Source: Butyrivibrio hungatei DSM 14810 (GTDB taxonomy: Bacteria; Bacillota; Clostridia; Lachnospirales; Lachnospiraceae). From it: DNA of 64,000 nt. Each line of letters begins with the position of its first letter. Position 1 is the first letter of the stretch. The stretch is taken from NCBI RefSeq assembly GCF_900143205.1, contig NZ_FRDH01000008.1, forward strand, positions 1 through 64,000. The letters are read 5' to 3'. The notes beneath the pieces are model-generated. The model saw only the letters and a program-made list of their open reading frames with translations, was not told the DNA's origin and did not search any database. Shown here one piece after another: positions 57,073 to 64,000 of the stretch. Position numbers and translations under genes: made by a program.

Positions 57073-57903
57073 TTATAATTTAAAGCGCTTGATAGACTCT
57101 GTCACAAGCTTTGTGAAAAGAGGTGCTGCCTTATCAGCTGCTTCCTGAACTTCTTCATGTGAAAGTGGATTGTCTGAAAGACCAGCAGCAAGATTACTGA
57201 TGCAAGAAACGCCGCAGACTCTAAGTCCCATGTGATTTGCAGCAATAGCCTCATTTACAGTACTCATGCCAACAGCTGAAACTCCAAGTCCTGCAAGAAG
57301 TCTGATCTCAGCAGGTGACTCAAATGAAGGACCTGTAAGCTGGCAATAAACGCCTTCCTTAAGGTCTATTCCGTTCTCTTTTGCTGTTTCTCTGATGACT
57401 TCCTGAAGATCCTTTTTGTAAACATTTGACATATCAGGGAATCTAGGACCAAGTTCATCAAGATTTGCACCAATAAGCGGATTTGGAGCAAATACTGAAA
57501 CATGATCTGTAATAAGCATAAGATCTCCAGCCTTAAATCCCTTGCCAAGTCCGCCTGAAGCATTTGTAAGGAAAAGAATCTTGGCTCCAAGCATTCCCAT
57601 AAGTCTTGCTGGAAGAACAACATCACTAATGTCATAGCCTTCATAGAAGTGGACTCTTCCCTTCATGCATACAACCTTAGTATCTCCAACATATCCAAAG
57701 ATAAACTTTCCTGCGTGTCCAGGAACTGTAGAAACTGGAAAACCTGGAATATCCTTATATTCAATTTCAGTTTCAATCTTTATATTATCAGCGTAGTTAC
57801 CAAGACCAGATCCAAGAACCAATGCCACGTCAGGCACAAAATCAGTTCTCTTTCTGATCTCCTCTTTACAACTTACAAGCTTTTCATAAACTTTATTAGC
57901 CAT
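57073..57903 (-). CDS. Purine-nucleoside phosphorylase
   Basis: Splits purine nucleosides with phosphate into base and ribose-1-phosphate. The 276-aa length and the motifs VALVLGSGLGNYAD, VPGHAGKFIFGYVG, GRVHFYEGYD, LTNASGGLG, GPSFESPAEIRLL and GMSTVNEAIAANHMGLRV fit the trimeric, guanosine/inosine-specific class. ATG 57903 follows AAGGGTGATC; an upstream in-frame extension would run through the terminator hairpin. It is the first gene of the operon down to trpS. Confidence 0.93.
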   Translation of the reverse strand: MANKVYEKLVSCKEEIRKRTDFVPDVALVLGSGLGNYADNIKIETEIEYKDIPGFPVSTVPGHAGKFIFGYVGDTKVVCMKGRVHFYEGYDISDVVLPARLMGMLGAKILFLTNASGGLGKGFKAGDLMLITDHVSVFAPNPLIGANLDELGPRFPDMSNVYKKDLQEVIRETAKENGIDLKEGVYCQLTGPSFESPAEIRLLAGLGVSAVGMSTVNEAIAANHMGLRVCGVSCISNLAAGLSDNPLSHEEVQEAADKAAPLFTKLVTESIKRFKL

Positions 57904-57933
57904 TATGATCACCCTTTCTATAATAAAATGAAA

Positions 57934-57969
57934 AACAAGGCCGAAAATATACATATTTCCGACCTTGTT
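57934..57969 (-). terminator. Terminator or attenuator before the purine nucleoside phosphorylase gene
   Basis: Arms 57934-57949 and 57954-57969 pair over 16 bases with two G-U pairs on the minus strand and a 4-nt loop. TTTTTCATTTT follows on that strand. It would end transcripts coming from the serine hydrolase side, or attenuate the nucleoside operon. Confidence 0.75.
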
Positions 57970-58009
57970 ATCATACCATAAAAATCACTTATTTAGTATT
58001 CATGAGCTT

Positions 58010-58016
58010 AACTTTC
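58010..58016 (+). repeat. Left copy of a 7-bp direct repeat flanking the foldback element
   Basis: AACTTTC lies one base before the left arm of the 744-bp palindrome. The same 7 bases directly follow the right arm at 58762-58768, as expected of a target-site duplication. Confidence 0.6.
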
Positions 58017-58017
58017 T

Positions 58018-58761
58018 GTTACCATTCACAGTTTGGGGATAGCCGCTGGCTGGTTCACTGGGGCCGCGCCCTACCTCTGCCTAGTTAAGCTCAGTGGGGC
58101 CACCAGCCTGAAGTTTATTATTTGTGAATCTCTGAGGATTTTTCTTTGTTCATGAGGGCCTGATTTCATCCTTGAAATTCCGTTTTTGAAACACTGTCTG
58201 AGTCTTTTATGCCATTTTTGCTGTAAAGTTTTGTTTTGCCCTCATCAAGAAAACGATACTTTTCTATATGCTCATGCAGTTTTTGTTTAATACGCATGCT
58301 CTTGCTACAGACTTGCAGGGCGGAATTTATAATAAGTGGTCATAAGAGCTACGCTCCAATAACAGAAAAAGAGACGACCCCCCAAGCTAGCATGAAAAAT
58401 CACCTCTTAATCCTGTTAACAAAGCCCGCAAAAAGCGGGCGTGACCACTTATTATAAATTCTTACCGCCCTGCTTCAAACAACGCAAACCGCATGCGTGT
58501 CAAAAACTGCTTATGAGCATAAGAAAATGGCGTTTTCTTGACAATCGTTCAAACCCAAAACTTTACAGACAAAAATGTGCATAAAAGACGAGTTTGTTTC
58601 AAGGAATTTCAAGGATGAAATCAGGCCCCATGAACATAAAAATCCGAAGGATGAACAAAAATAAACTTCAGGCTGGCGGCCCCACTGAGCTTAACTAGGC
58701 AGAGGTAGGGCGCGGCCCCAGTGAACCAGCCAGCGGATATCCCTAAACTGTGAATGGTAAC
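58018..58761. mobile_element. 744-bp foldback (palindromic) element, probably inserted
   Basis: Left and right halves are inverted copies over nearly the whole length. The outer 102 bp of each arm (58018-58119 and its inverse ending at 58761) differ at only three positions and are GC-rich, unlike the AT-rich surroundings. Inner arms pair in blocks broken by small bulges. The innermost is a perfect 20-bp block, 58323-58342 with 58442-58461. A 99-nt centre holds the small hairpin GCCCGC-A5-GCGGGC (58424-58440). There is no transposase gene. Flanking 7-bp direct repeats suggest insertion of a MITE-like element; a large structured RNA is the other reading. Confidence 0.75.
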
Positions 58762-60683
58762 AACTTTCCATGAATTACAGGCTGAATAGTATTCTTAACA
58801 GCTTCCTCAAGTACCTCTTTCATACCACCCTTGACGATCTTTGAAAAGATAACACCCTGAACTCCTGTAATTCCTTCAGGTGCTATATTTTTCATCGTAT
58901 CTATCAGCATATCAGTGCCTGGTGTCTCAAAGAGCCTAAGCTCAATCCCCGATGGAACTGAAGGATGGATAAAAGTGCCCTTTCTGTCGATCCTGTCTAC
59001 AGAATCATCACTAAAATAAATATTGAAAGTCCTTGAGCAGGCTTCTTCTAGGAAATAGACCTCATTTCTGATAACGAATCTGTTATATTCATCTGTGGTG
59101 CACATAGAAGCCATCGACACTATGTATTTTTCCCCATGCATATTGATCAAGCTCTTATATCTCTTACCTCCAAAGCCGCATCGAAGAGAGTAAATATCAG
59201 TGCCTTCGAAGATATCAATGTAAAATGAGTTATTGGCTCCTTTCCTAAAGCCTATTTTGTACATGCCATCAGTAAAGTTGTTATGTACAACCTGCATCAT
59301 AAGTGGAAAAATGCCAACACCCGTTACATCAAGGTCATAAAAAAGGCCATCCAGCTTAGTAAGCCATTTACTTAAGAGCTGGTTCTCATTTCTAAGATTA
59401 TAAGTATCAAGTGATGCTCTAAAACATCCTCTCTTATTGTCATGAGACAGCTTTACTCTCCTTGTACTTCCACAGGTCATAGAAATACTCTTTTTCTTGT
59501 AGCCTCCGCTACTTATCACTGGAAAATCCTTGGTTCTTCCGCTTACTGACTTACAGATAGCTTTAAGCTCTGATAAAGCTGCAAAGTCATCATCCAAAGG
59601 AACAAGACTAGTTTTTATATCAGATTTCATGGCTTTTCTTATGGTAACTGCCATAAGTGAAGTCTGGAAAATATCAGAATTACCAGCATTTGTGACAACT
59701 ACCATATCTATATCCGGATATACAAAGACGTTTTGTCCAAGCATACCATTATATGCATATGATCCAGGTCTATCATCATTTATCCAAAGCTGGTAGCCAT
59801 AATGCTCATTATCGTTCTGACCTGTTTCTATCTGCCATGAGGTAGATTCCACTACCCACTGAGCAGGTACGATCTGAGTTCCGTGCCACATGCCCTTCTG
59901 AAGATAAAGCTGTCCCATTTTAGCCATATCCTCAATACGCATAAACAGGCCCCAACCGCCTTTTGTAATACCCTGTGGGCAGCTCTCCCAAAAGACTCTC
60001 TTAATGCCCATAGGATCAAATATTCTTTTTTTACAGAATTCAAATAAAGACTCACCTGTAATCTCAGTAACTATGGCAGACAGCATATAAGTATTCATGC
60101 TGTTATACTCAAACTTTGATCCGGGTTCAAAATTAAAGTTCGAACTAAGATAGCTCTTTCTCCAGTCATTTCCGCTTATGGCACCGGCTTCGTTAAATGA
60201 AACGCCGCTGCTCATATTTAGGAGATTCTGAACTGTTACAGCCTTTTTGAAAAGACCAAGTGGTCCCATTCTAGAACTAAAGATATCTGAAAGCTTATCT
60301 GTGATTGAAAGCTTTCCTTCATCAACCAGGATACCTATAGCCATGCCAACAATACTCTTACACATAGAATATGATACATGCCAGGTATCCATCACATATG
60401 GCTCAAAAGAACATTCCGCAACCACATAACCATGCCTTAAAAACATGATCTTATGCATATTACATTCCTTGTTTTCAGAAAGTTCTCTTATTAGACCAGT
60501 AAAAAATGCAGAACTGACGCCCTGTGATTCAGGTGACTTCCTTAATAACGCTTCCTCACCAGGTAAAGGGTTACTAGAAAACTCAGGTTTCTGAGGTTTA
60601 TAGTCAACCTTACTGATCTCACCAGTTTCCCTGGTCATAAGCTTTAAAAGAAGTTCTCCAACGTCAAGTCCTGCATTAGCCAT
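58743..60683 (-). CDS. Serine hydrolase of the beta-lactamase/class C PBP family
   Basis: A 646-aa protein whose first 400 or so residues form a beta-lactamase-type serine hydrolase: SxxK in SMCKSIVGMAIGILVDEGKLS and YxN in EYNSMNTYML. It has no signal peptide or lipobox, so it seems cytoplasmic, which is unusual for the family. The C-terminal 250 residues are beta-rich and not recognised. The final residues LLPFTV and the stop are encoded by the right end of the foldback element; without it the frame would read KLSS then stop. ATG 60683 follows GAGAGGTAAG and lies 4 nt after the P-type ATPase gene. Confidence 0.88.
   Translation of the reverse strand: MANAGLDVGELLLKLMTRETGEISKVDYKPQKPEFSSNPLPGEEALLRKSPESQGVSSAFFTGLIRELSENKECNMHKIMFLRHGYVVAECSFEPYVMDTWHVSYSMCKSIVGMAIGILVDEGKLSITDKLSDIFSSRMGPLGLFKKAVTVQNLLNMSSGVSFNEAGAISGNDWRKSYLSSNFNFEPGSKFEYNSMNTYMLSAIVTEITGESLFEFCKKRIFDPMGIKRVFWESCPQGITKGGWGLFMRIEDMAKMGQLYLQKGMWHGTQIVPAQWVVESTSWQIETGQNDNEHYGYQLWINDDRPGSYAYNGMLGQNVFVYPDIDMVVVTNAGNSDIFQTSLMAVTIRKAMKSDIKTSLVPLDDDFAALSELKAICKSVSGRTKDFPVISSGGYKKKSISMTCGSTRRVKLSHDNKRGCFRASLDTYNLRNENQLLSKWLTKLDGLFYDLDVTGVGIFPLMMQVVHNNFTDGMYKIGFRKGANNSFYIDIFEGTDIYSLRCGFGGKRYKSLINMHGEKYIVSMASMCTTDEYNRFVIRNEVYFLEEACSRTFNIYFSDDSVDRIDRKGTFIHPSVPSGIELRLFETPGTDMLIDTMKNIAPEGITGVQGVIFSKIVKGGMKEVLEEAVKNTIQPVIHGKLLPFTV
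58762..58768 (+). repeat. Right copy of a 7-bp direct repeat flanking the foldback element
   Basis: AACTTTC adjoins the right arm, and its partner is at 58010-58016. It lies inside the serine hydrolase reading frame. Confidence 0.6.
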
Positions 60684-60687
60684 TTTC

Positions 60688-62589
60688 TTACCTCTCAAGA
60701 CGCAATGCTCTCATGGAATTTAGGATAGCCAAAACCGCTACTCCAACATCTCCAAATACTGCAAGCCACATAGAAGCAATACCAAGTGCTCCAAGTACAA
60801 GAATAAGTAGTTTAACAGCCAGAGCAAATACGATATTTTCCTTCACGATTGTGATAGTCTTGCGGGCAATCTTGATGATCTTTGAAATTTTTCTGATGTC
60901 ATCATCCATGATAACGATGTCTGCAGCTTCGATTGCAGCGTCACTTCCAAGTGACCCCATGGCAATTCCTACATCTGCTCTCATGAGAACAGGAGCATCG
61001 TTGATACCATCACCCACAAATACAAGTTTATTATCATTATCCTCTGATGTGAGTAATTTTTCAACTTTTGCAACCTTGTCAGCTGGAAGAAGCTCAGATT
61101 CTACAGTATCTATGCCTATCTTAGAAGCCACATCAAGAGCAGTCTCTTTTCTGTCTCCAGTAAGCATTACTGTATTCTTTACGCCAACCTTCTTCATAAG
61201 ACTGATGGCTTCCTTTGCCTCAGACTTAATGACATCTGATATAACGATCGAACCTATAAATTTCTTATCAAGAGCTACATATACTGCTGTTCCAACTTCT
61301 TTTGCCAGGTCAAAAGAGATTCCTTCATCGGACATTAACTTGGCATTACCTAAGAGAAGTTCCTTGCCTTCATAGGTTGAAACAAGACCATGACCAGCAA
61401 GTTCTTTGGAACTAGCATCTGAAAGCATATCCTTTAAGGCTGCTTCACCGAATTTTTCCTGATAAGCAGTAACTATAGATCTTGCAATAGGGTGATTAGA
61501 AACAGCTTCACCAAACGCAGCAATCTTTAAAAGCTCATCAGCTGTAACAGCATTTTCATAAGGAGTTACTGAGGTAACCTTGAATTCACCCTTTGTAAGT
61601 GTTCCTGTCTTGTCAAACACTACTGTACTTGCCTTGGATACTGCCTCGAGATAGTTACTTCCTTTAACAAGGACACCAATCTTTGATGCTGCTCCAATTC
61701 CTCCAAAGAAACCAAGAGGAACAGAAATAACAAGAGCACAAGGACAAGAAACTATTAGAAATACGCAGGCTCTTCTGATACTATCTGAAAATGCCATCTG
61801 ACCAAAAAGTGGAGGAAGTACTGCAAGAAGCACTGCTCCAATAGTAACTACAGGTGTGTAGTACTTGGCAAACCGTGTGATAAAGTTCTCCATTCTGGAC
61901 TTCTTATTACTTGCATTTTCAACAAGCTCTAAGATCTTGGCAACAGTAGAGTCTTCATAAACCTTGGTAGCTCTGACCTTTAGAACACCCTCACCATTTA
62001 CACATCCGCTGATAACCTGGTCTCCCACTGCAACTCTTCGAGGAACTGACTCACCAGTAAGAGCTGCTGTATCTATAAAGGAATCCCCCTCTACAACCTC
62101 AGCATCTACAGGAATCTTTTCTCCTGCTCTGATAAGAAGCACGTCGCCAATACTAACTTCCTCAGGATCTACTTCTTTTACCTGTCCATCATCTGATACA
62201 ATATTGGCAAACTCAGGAGCTATGCTCATCATCTCAGTAATTGACTGTCTTGACTTACCAACAGCGTAGCTCTGGAACAGCTCGCCTACCTGATAAAAGA
62301 GCATTACTGCAAGGGCTTCTGAATACTCTCTGATTCCAAAAGCTCCAAATGTAGCGATCATCATAAGGAAATTCTCATCAAAGACCTGTCCGTGGCTTAT
62401 GTTGATAGCAGCCTTTCTGATAACATCATAGCCAATGATGATGTATGGGATCAGATATAAAACAAATCTTACAAGCTCAGGCATCTTATCAAAAAGCCCA
62501 GTCTTGTCACAAATAAGTAAGATAATAAATAGAGCAAGAACTATTAGTATTCTATTTCTAACTTTTTTCTGTTTCTTTGTCATAGCCAT
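60688..62589 (-). CDS. Zn/Cd-type heavy-metal P1B ATPase
   Basis: Heavy-metal export ATPase (633 aa). It has the actuator loop DTAALTGESVPRR, the CPC metal motif [33 protein letters not shown] and a final segment VFGDVGVAVLAILNSMRALR. CPC together with the terminal GDVG Asp indicates the P1B-2 (Zn, Cd, Pb) group. It has no N-terminal metal-binding domain; a separate HMA protein is encoded just upstream. The set is controlled, by inference, by the ArsR/SmtB gene at 62860. Confidence 0.93.
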   Translation of the reverse strand: MAMTKKQKKVRNRILIVLALFIILLICDKTGLFDKMPELVRFVLYLIPYIIIGYDVIRKAAINISHGQVFDENFLMMIATFGAFGIREYSEALAVMLFYQVGELFQSYAVGKSRQSITEMMSIAPEFANIVSDDGQVKEVDPEEVSIGDVLLIRAGEKIPVDAEVVEGDSFIDTAALTGESVPRRVAVGDQVISGCVNGEGVLKVRATKVYEDSTVAKILELVENASNKKSRMENFITRFAKYYTPVVTIGAVLLAVLPPLFGQMAFSDSIRRACVFLIVSCPCALVISVPLGFFGGIGAASKIGVLVKGSNYLEAVSKASTVVFDKTGTLTKGEFKVTSVTPYENAVTADELLKIAAFGEAVSNHPIARSIVTAYQEKFGEAALKDMLSDASSKELAGHGLVSTYEGKELLLGNAKLMSDEGISFDLAKEVGTAVYVALDKKFIGSIVISDVIKSEAKEAISLMKKVGVKNTVMLTGDRKETALDVASKIGIDTVESELLPADKVAKVEKLLTSEDNDNKLVFVGDGINDAPVLMRADVGIAMGSLGSDAAIEAADIVIMDDDIRKISKIIKIARKTITIVKENIVFALAVKLLILVLGALGIASMWLAVFGDVGVAVLAILNSMRALRLER

Positions 62590-62605
62590 AAACCTCTAAA
62601 ATAAG

Positions 62606-62824
62606 TTAGGCAAGTTCGATCTCGCAATCTGGCTCAACCTTTTTACAAGCCTTAACAGCTTCATCTAAAACCTTATCAAATACTTCCTCAGCAGCCTCTA
62701 AAGTAAATTTCTGAGTCATAAAGTTAACTCTGGCATTATCAACGCCACTGATCTTCTTAACTGCTTCCTCCATCTTTGCTGCACAGTTTGCACAATCAAC
62801 CTCACACTTAAATGTCTTTTTCAT
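62606..62824 (-). CDS. Free-standing heavy-metal-associated (HMA) protein
   Basis: A 72-aa single HMA domain with the metal loop CEVDCANCAAKMEEAVKK and the betaalphabeta pattern ending CEIELA. The DCANC loop, with Asp before the first Cys, is typical of Zn/Cd-type HMA domains. It probably acts in trans with the ATPase 16 nt downstream, replacing the missing N-terminal domain. Confidence 0.92.
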   Translation of the reverse strand: MKKTFKCEVDCANCAAKMEEAVKKISGVDNARVNFMTQKFTLEAAEEVFDKVLDEAVKACKKVEPDCEIELA

Positions 62825-62859
62825 AACTTATCCTTTCCGCCGTGATCGGCTTTAAAAAT

Positions 62860-63219
62860 TTACTCTTCAATATGATTAAGTCCCTGATCGATAATAGTTC
62901 TGACATGATCATCTGCAAGGAAATAAACAACCTGTTTACCTTCTCGTCTGTTACCTACGAGCTTGCTCTGTTTTAAGATCTTGAGCTGATGCGATATTGC
63001 TGATTGCGTCATTTCCAATGATTCAGCTATATCACAAACGCACATTTCTGACTCAAATAAAGCAAACAATATCTTGATCCTGGTGGAATCACCAAATACT
63101 TTAAACAGCTCTGCAAGATCATATAATTCATCTTCACTTGGAAGTTCTCTATGAACCTTCAGCACAATATTGCTGTGGCAATGGTGCACGTCGCAGTGTT
63201 CAACATCATTAAGTGCCAT
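62860..63219 (-). CDS. ArsR/SmtB-family metal-sensing repressor
   Basis: Winged-helix repressor (119 aa) that should leave DNA on binding metal. It has a His/Cys-rich N-terminus (HCDVHHCHSN), the alpha-3 site ESEMCVCDIAE, the recognition helix TQSAISHQLKILKQ and an alpha-5 type site DDHVRTIIDQGLNHIEE. Both CadC-like and CzrA/SmtB-like sites are thus present, matching Zn/Cd sensing. TAGGAGGTAAG precedes the start. It heads the regulator-HMA-ATPase-hydrolase operon. Confidence 0.93.
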   Translation of the reverse strand: MALNDVEHCDVHHCHSNIVLKVHRELPSEDELYDLAELFKVFGDSTRIKILFALFESEMCVCDIAESLEMTQSAISHQLKILKQSKLVGNRREGKQVVYFLADDHVRTIIDQGLNHIEE

Positions 63220-63275
63220 ATCTCTTACCTCCTAAGTAAATGCATATTCCAAATACAAGTTTCATTTTTTGATTT

Positions 63276-63303
63276 GAACATATGAATGACTGTTCATATG
63301 TTC
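63276..63303. promoter_or_regulatory. ArsR/SmtB operator
   Basis: A perfect 11-bp inverted repeat, GAACATATGAA (63276-63286) and TTCATATGTTC (63293-63303), with a 6-bp spacer. It lies at the expected start of transcription and resembles known ATATGAAC-type SmtB/CadC sites. Confidence 0.85.
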
Positions 63304-63332
63304 AATATAAAACTACTCCAATTATTTGTCAA
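63304..63332 (-). promoter_or_regulatory. Promoter of the metal-efflux operon
   Basis: On the minus strand a perfect -35 TTGACA (63327-63332), a 17-bp spacer and -10 TATATT (63304-63309) lead directly into the operator. Confidence 0.85.
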
Positions 63333-63357
63333 CACTTTGTTTAAAAAATAATTGGAG
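63316..63357 (-). terminator. Terminator of the gene at 63361, overlapping the metal-operon promoter
   Basis: Arms CTCCAATTATT (63316-63326) and AATAATTGGAG (63347-63357) form an 11-bp stem right after the upstream stop codon. The loop contains the -35 box of the next promoter. Confidence 0.6.
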
Positions 63358-63360
63358 CAC

Positions 63361-63771
63361 TTATATTTCTTGAACTAGAACCATTATTTTATTAACTATC
63401 ATTTTTGCTTCATCGGTTCCAATGATATCATCACTTCCAAATAAGTCTTCTCTAAGAGGCAATATGATTCCTCTTACGTAACACTGTGCAATAGGATTAG
63501 CACAGACCTTACAGGAATAGATGTCTTTAAGCTTTCCAGCATCCTTCCAGTCTTCATCCTTTAGTTTAAGAGCATTTTTCATAAATTCATAGCATATTCT
63601 GGCTGCCTGTCTTTTAGTTAGCTGCAATTCAAAAAGGGCATTCCCCTTTTCATCAATGATCTCAGTAAGATAGAAACCTATATCATCGGTTGAAAGGGTT
63701 TGCCCTGTTAACTTTTCATATTTACTTATAAGCTCATAAGTAAAATCTTTAGAATTCATACTTTTGCTCAA
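63361..63771 (-). CDS. Conserved-looking protein of unknown function
   Basis: A 136-aa soluble protein with no signal peptide or membrane segment. The N-terminal half is helical and charged (SKDFTYELISKYEKLTGQTLSTDDIGFYLTEIIDEKGNALFELQLTKRQAARICYEFMKNAL). The second half has three closely spaced Cys (SCKVCANPIAQCYVRG), perhaps a small metal site. TTG 63771, with AAGG upstream, or ATG 63759 may be the start. I do not recognise the family. It follows the partial gene at the window end by a few bases and is probably co-transcribed with it. Confidence 0.65.
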   Translation of the reverse strand: MSKSMNSKDFTYELISKYEKLTGQTLSTDDIGFYLTEIIDEKGNALFELQLTKRQAARICYEFMKNALKLKDEDWKDAGKLKDIYSCKVCANPIAQCYVRGIILPLREDLFGSDDIIGTDEAKMIVNKIMVLVQEI

Positions 63772-63777
63772 AAGCCT

Positions 63778-64000
63778 TTAATCTACTGGAGTTAAGATAA
63801 ACGTCCTGTTGTCGCAGGCTTTGAGACCTTTGACCATCAAAACATCCTTATCATTTAAGACTTCTTCCTTGGTATATACATCTTTTACCATGTACTTCTG
63901 AAATCCCTTAGGATTAAAGTCATGCAATGTAACTGCATATTCCTCATTATTGTCCATAAGACTAAGGTTAATGAAGCTGATGGCAAGTCTGCCGTCAGAT
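63778..64000 (-). CDS. C-terminal part of a protein cut by the window edge
   Basis: An open minus-strand frame enters from the right edge and stops at 63778-63780, giving the last 73 residues: SDGRLAISFINLSLMDNNEE, then a stretch containing TLHDFNPKGFQKYMVKDVYT, ending LKACDNRTFILTPVD. The alternating beta pattern with VKDVY and a short hydrophobic end recalls the C-terminal beta-sandwich of some glycoside hydrolases such as alpha-galactosidases. That is a weak guess. Confidence 0.5.
   Translation of the reverse strand, partial: SDGRLAISFINLSLMDNNEEYAVTLHDFNPKGFQKYMVKDVYTKEEVLNDKDVLMVKGLKACDNRTFILTPVD

Noticed and set aside
57934..57969. Purine riboswitch before the nucleoside phosphorylase gene
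   Set aside because: Only a simple hairpin with a T run is visible; the three-stem purine aptamer is absent.
58392..58457. A 21-codon frame MKNHLLILLTKPAKSGRDHLL in the centre of the foldback element, hydrophobic like a small toxin or leader peptide
   Set aside because: There is no ribosome-binding site before it, and it runs through the hairpin and inner arm, so it is most likely chance.
58236..58457. Longer open frame across the left arm and centre of the foldback element
   Set aside because: Composition follows the palindrome, with no ribosome-binding site or domain.
60713..61375. A 220-codon open frame opposite the Zn/Cd ATPase gene
   Set aside because: Low-complexity Ser/Thr/Ala composition is typical of the reverse complement of a membrane ATPase; the minus-strand gene is certain.
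1..64000. CRISPR array, tRNA or rRNA genes
   Set aside because: No regularly spaced direct repeats were seen, and no cloverleaf or rRNA-like stretch was recognised in the intergenic regions.

Overview
The window is AT-rich, densely packed and mostly transcribed from the minus strand. Gene content points to a Gram-positive anaerobe of the Clostridia, most likely Lachnospiraceae, perhaps Butyrivibrio or a close relative. The evidence is the sepF/lspA/rluD and mreBCD-PBP2-rodA blocks, miaB-mutS-mutL-miaA in a row, a sortase with its surface protein, indolepyruvate:ferredoxin oxidoreductase, and DUF6033-like and DUF1292 proteins. The family placement is an inference; no rRNA or tRNA gene was seen.

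Layout. 1-1700: an IS30-family transposase amid several copies of an inverted-repeat motif. 1771-2886: a tyrosine recombinase with its own promoter and a structured leader. 2950-29867: a long minus-strand run. In transcription order it reads GH13-like protein, pepT, miaB, mutS, mutL, miaA, a PLP lyase, radC, mreB, mreC, mreD, PBP2, rodA, mgsA, DD-carboxypeptidase, a small P-loop protein, an HlyD-like membrane protein, sepF, aroB, lspA, rluD, a cytidylate-kinase-like protein and a DUF6033-like protein. It combines tRNA modification, mismatch repair, the cell-elongation machinery and division. 30043-37300: a lone plus-strand DUF1292 gene, then (minus) csoR, copA, dut, gltX and a UvrD-type helicase, with a CsoR-like operator upstream.

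37627-45731 looks like an aryl-acid regulon: an acyl-CoA ligase (minus), iorA-iorB-paaK-ACT (plus) and a sodium symporter plus GNAT (minus). All three promoters carry the same TTTAA-N4-TTAAA type dyad, so one unidentified regulator may control them. 45771-50910: a large sortase-anchored adhesin with its sortase overlapping its 3' end. 51196-57903: fructose-6-phosphate aldolase, then a minus-strand operon (purine nucleoside phosphorylase, amidohydrolase/deaminase, membrane MutS-like ATPase, RNase HI, phosphoesterase, trpS).

58018-58761 holds the strangest structure: a 744-bp imperfect palindrome with about 100-bp nearly perfect GC-rich ends. It is flanked by a 7-bp direct repeat and supplies the last codons and stop of the neighbouring serine hydrolase gene. 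It looks like an inserted foldback/MITE-like element or a large structured RNA. 58743-63303: serine hydrolase, Zn/Cd-type P-type ATPase, a separate heavy-metal-binding protein and an ArsR/SmtB regulator with a clear promoter and operator. The window ends in a small unknown gene and the 3' end of another.

Points most worth following: the 744-bp foldback element; the shared dyad of the ior regulon; an internal ribosome-binding site in copA that could release a separate CopZ-like chaperone; a GH13/isoamylase-like protein that has lost its catalytic residues; and an LAKTA sorting signal paired with a dedicated sortase.
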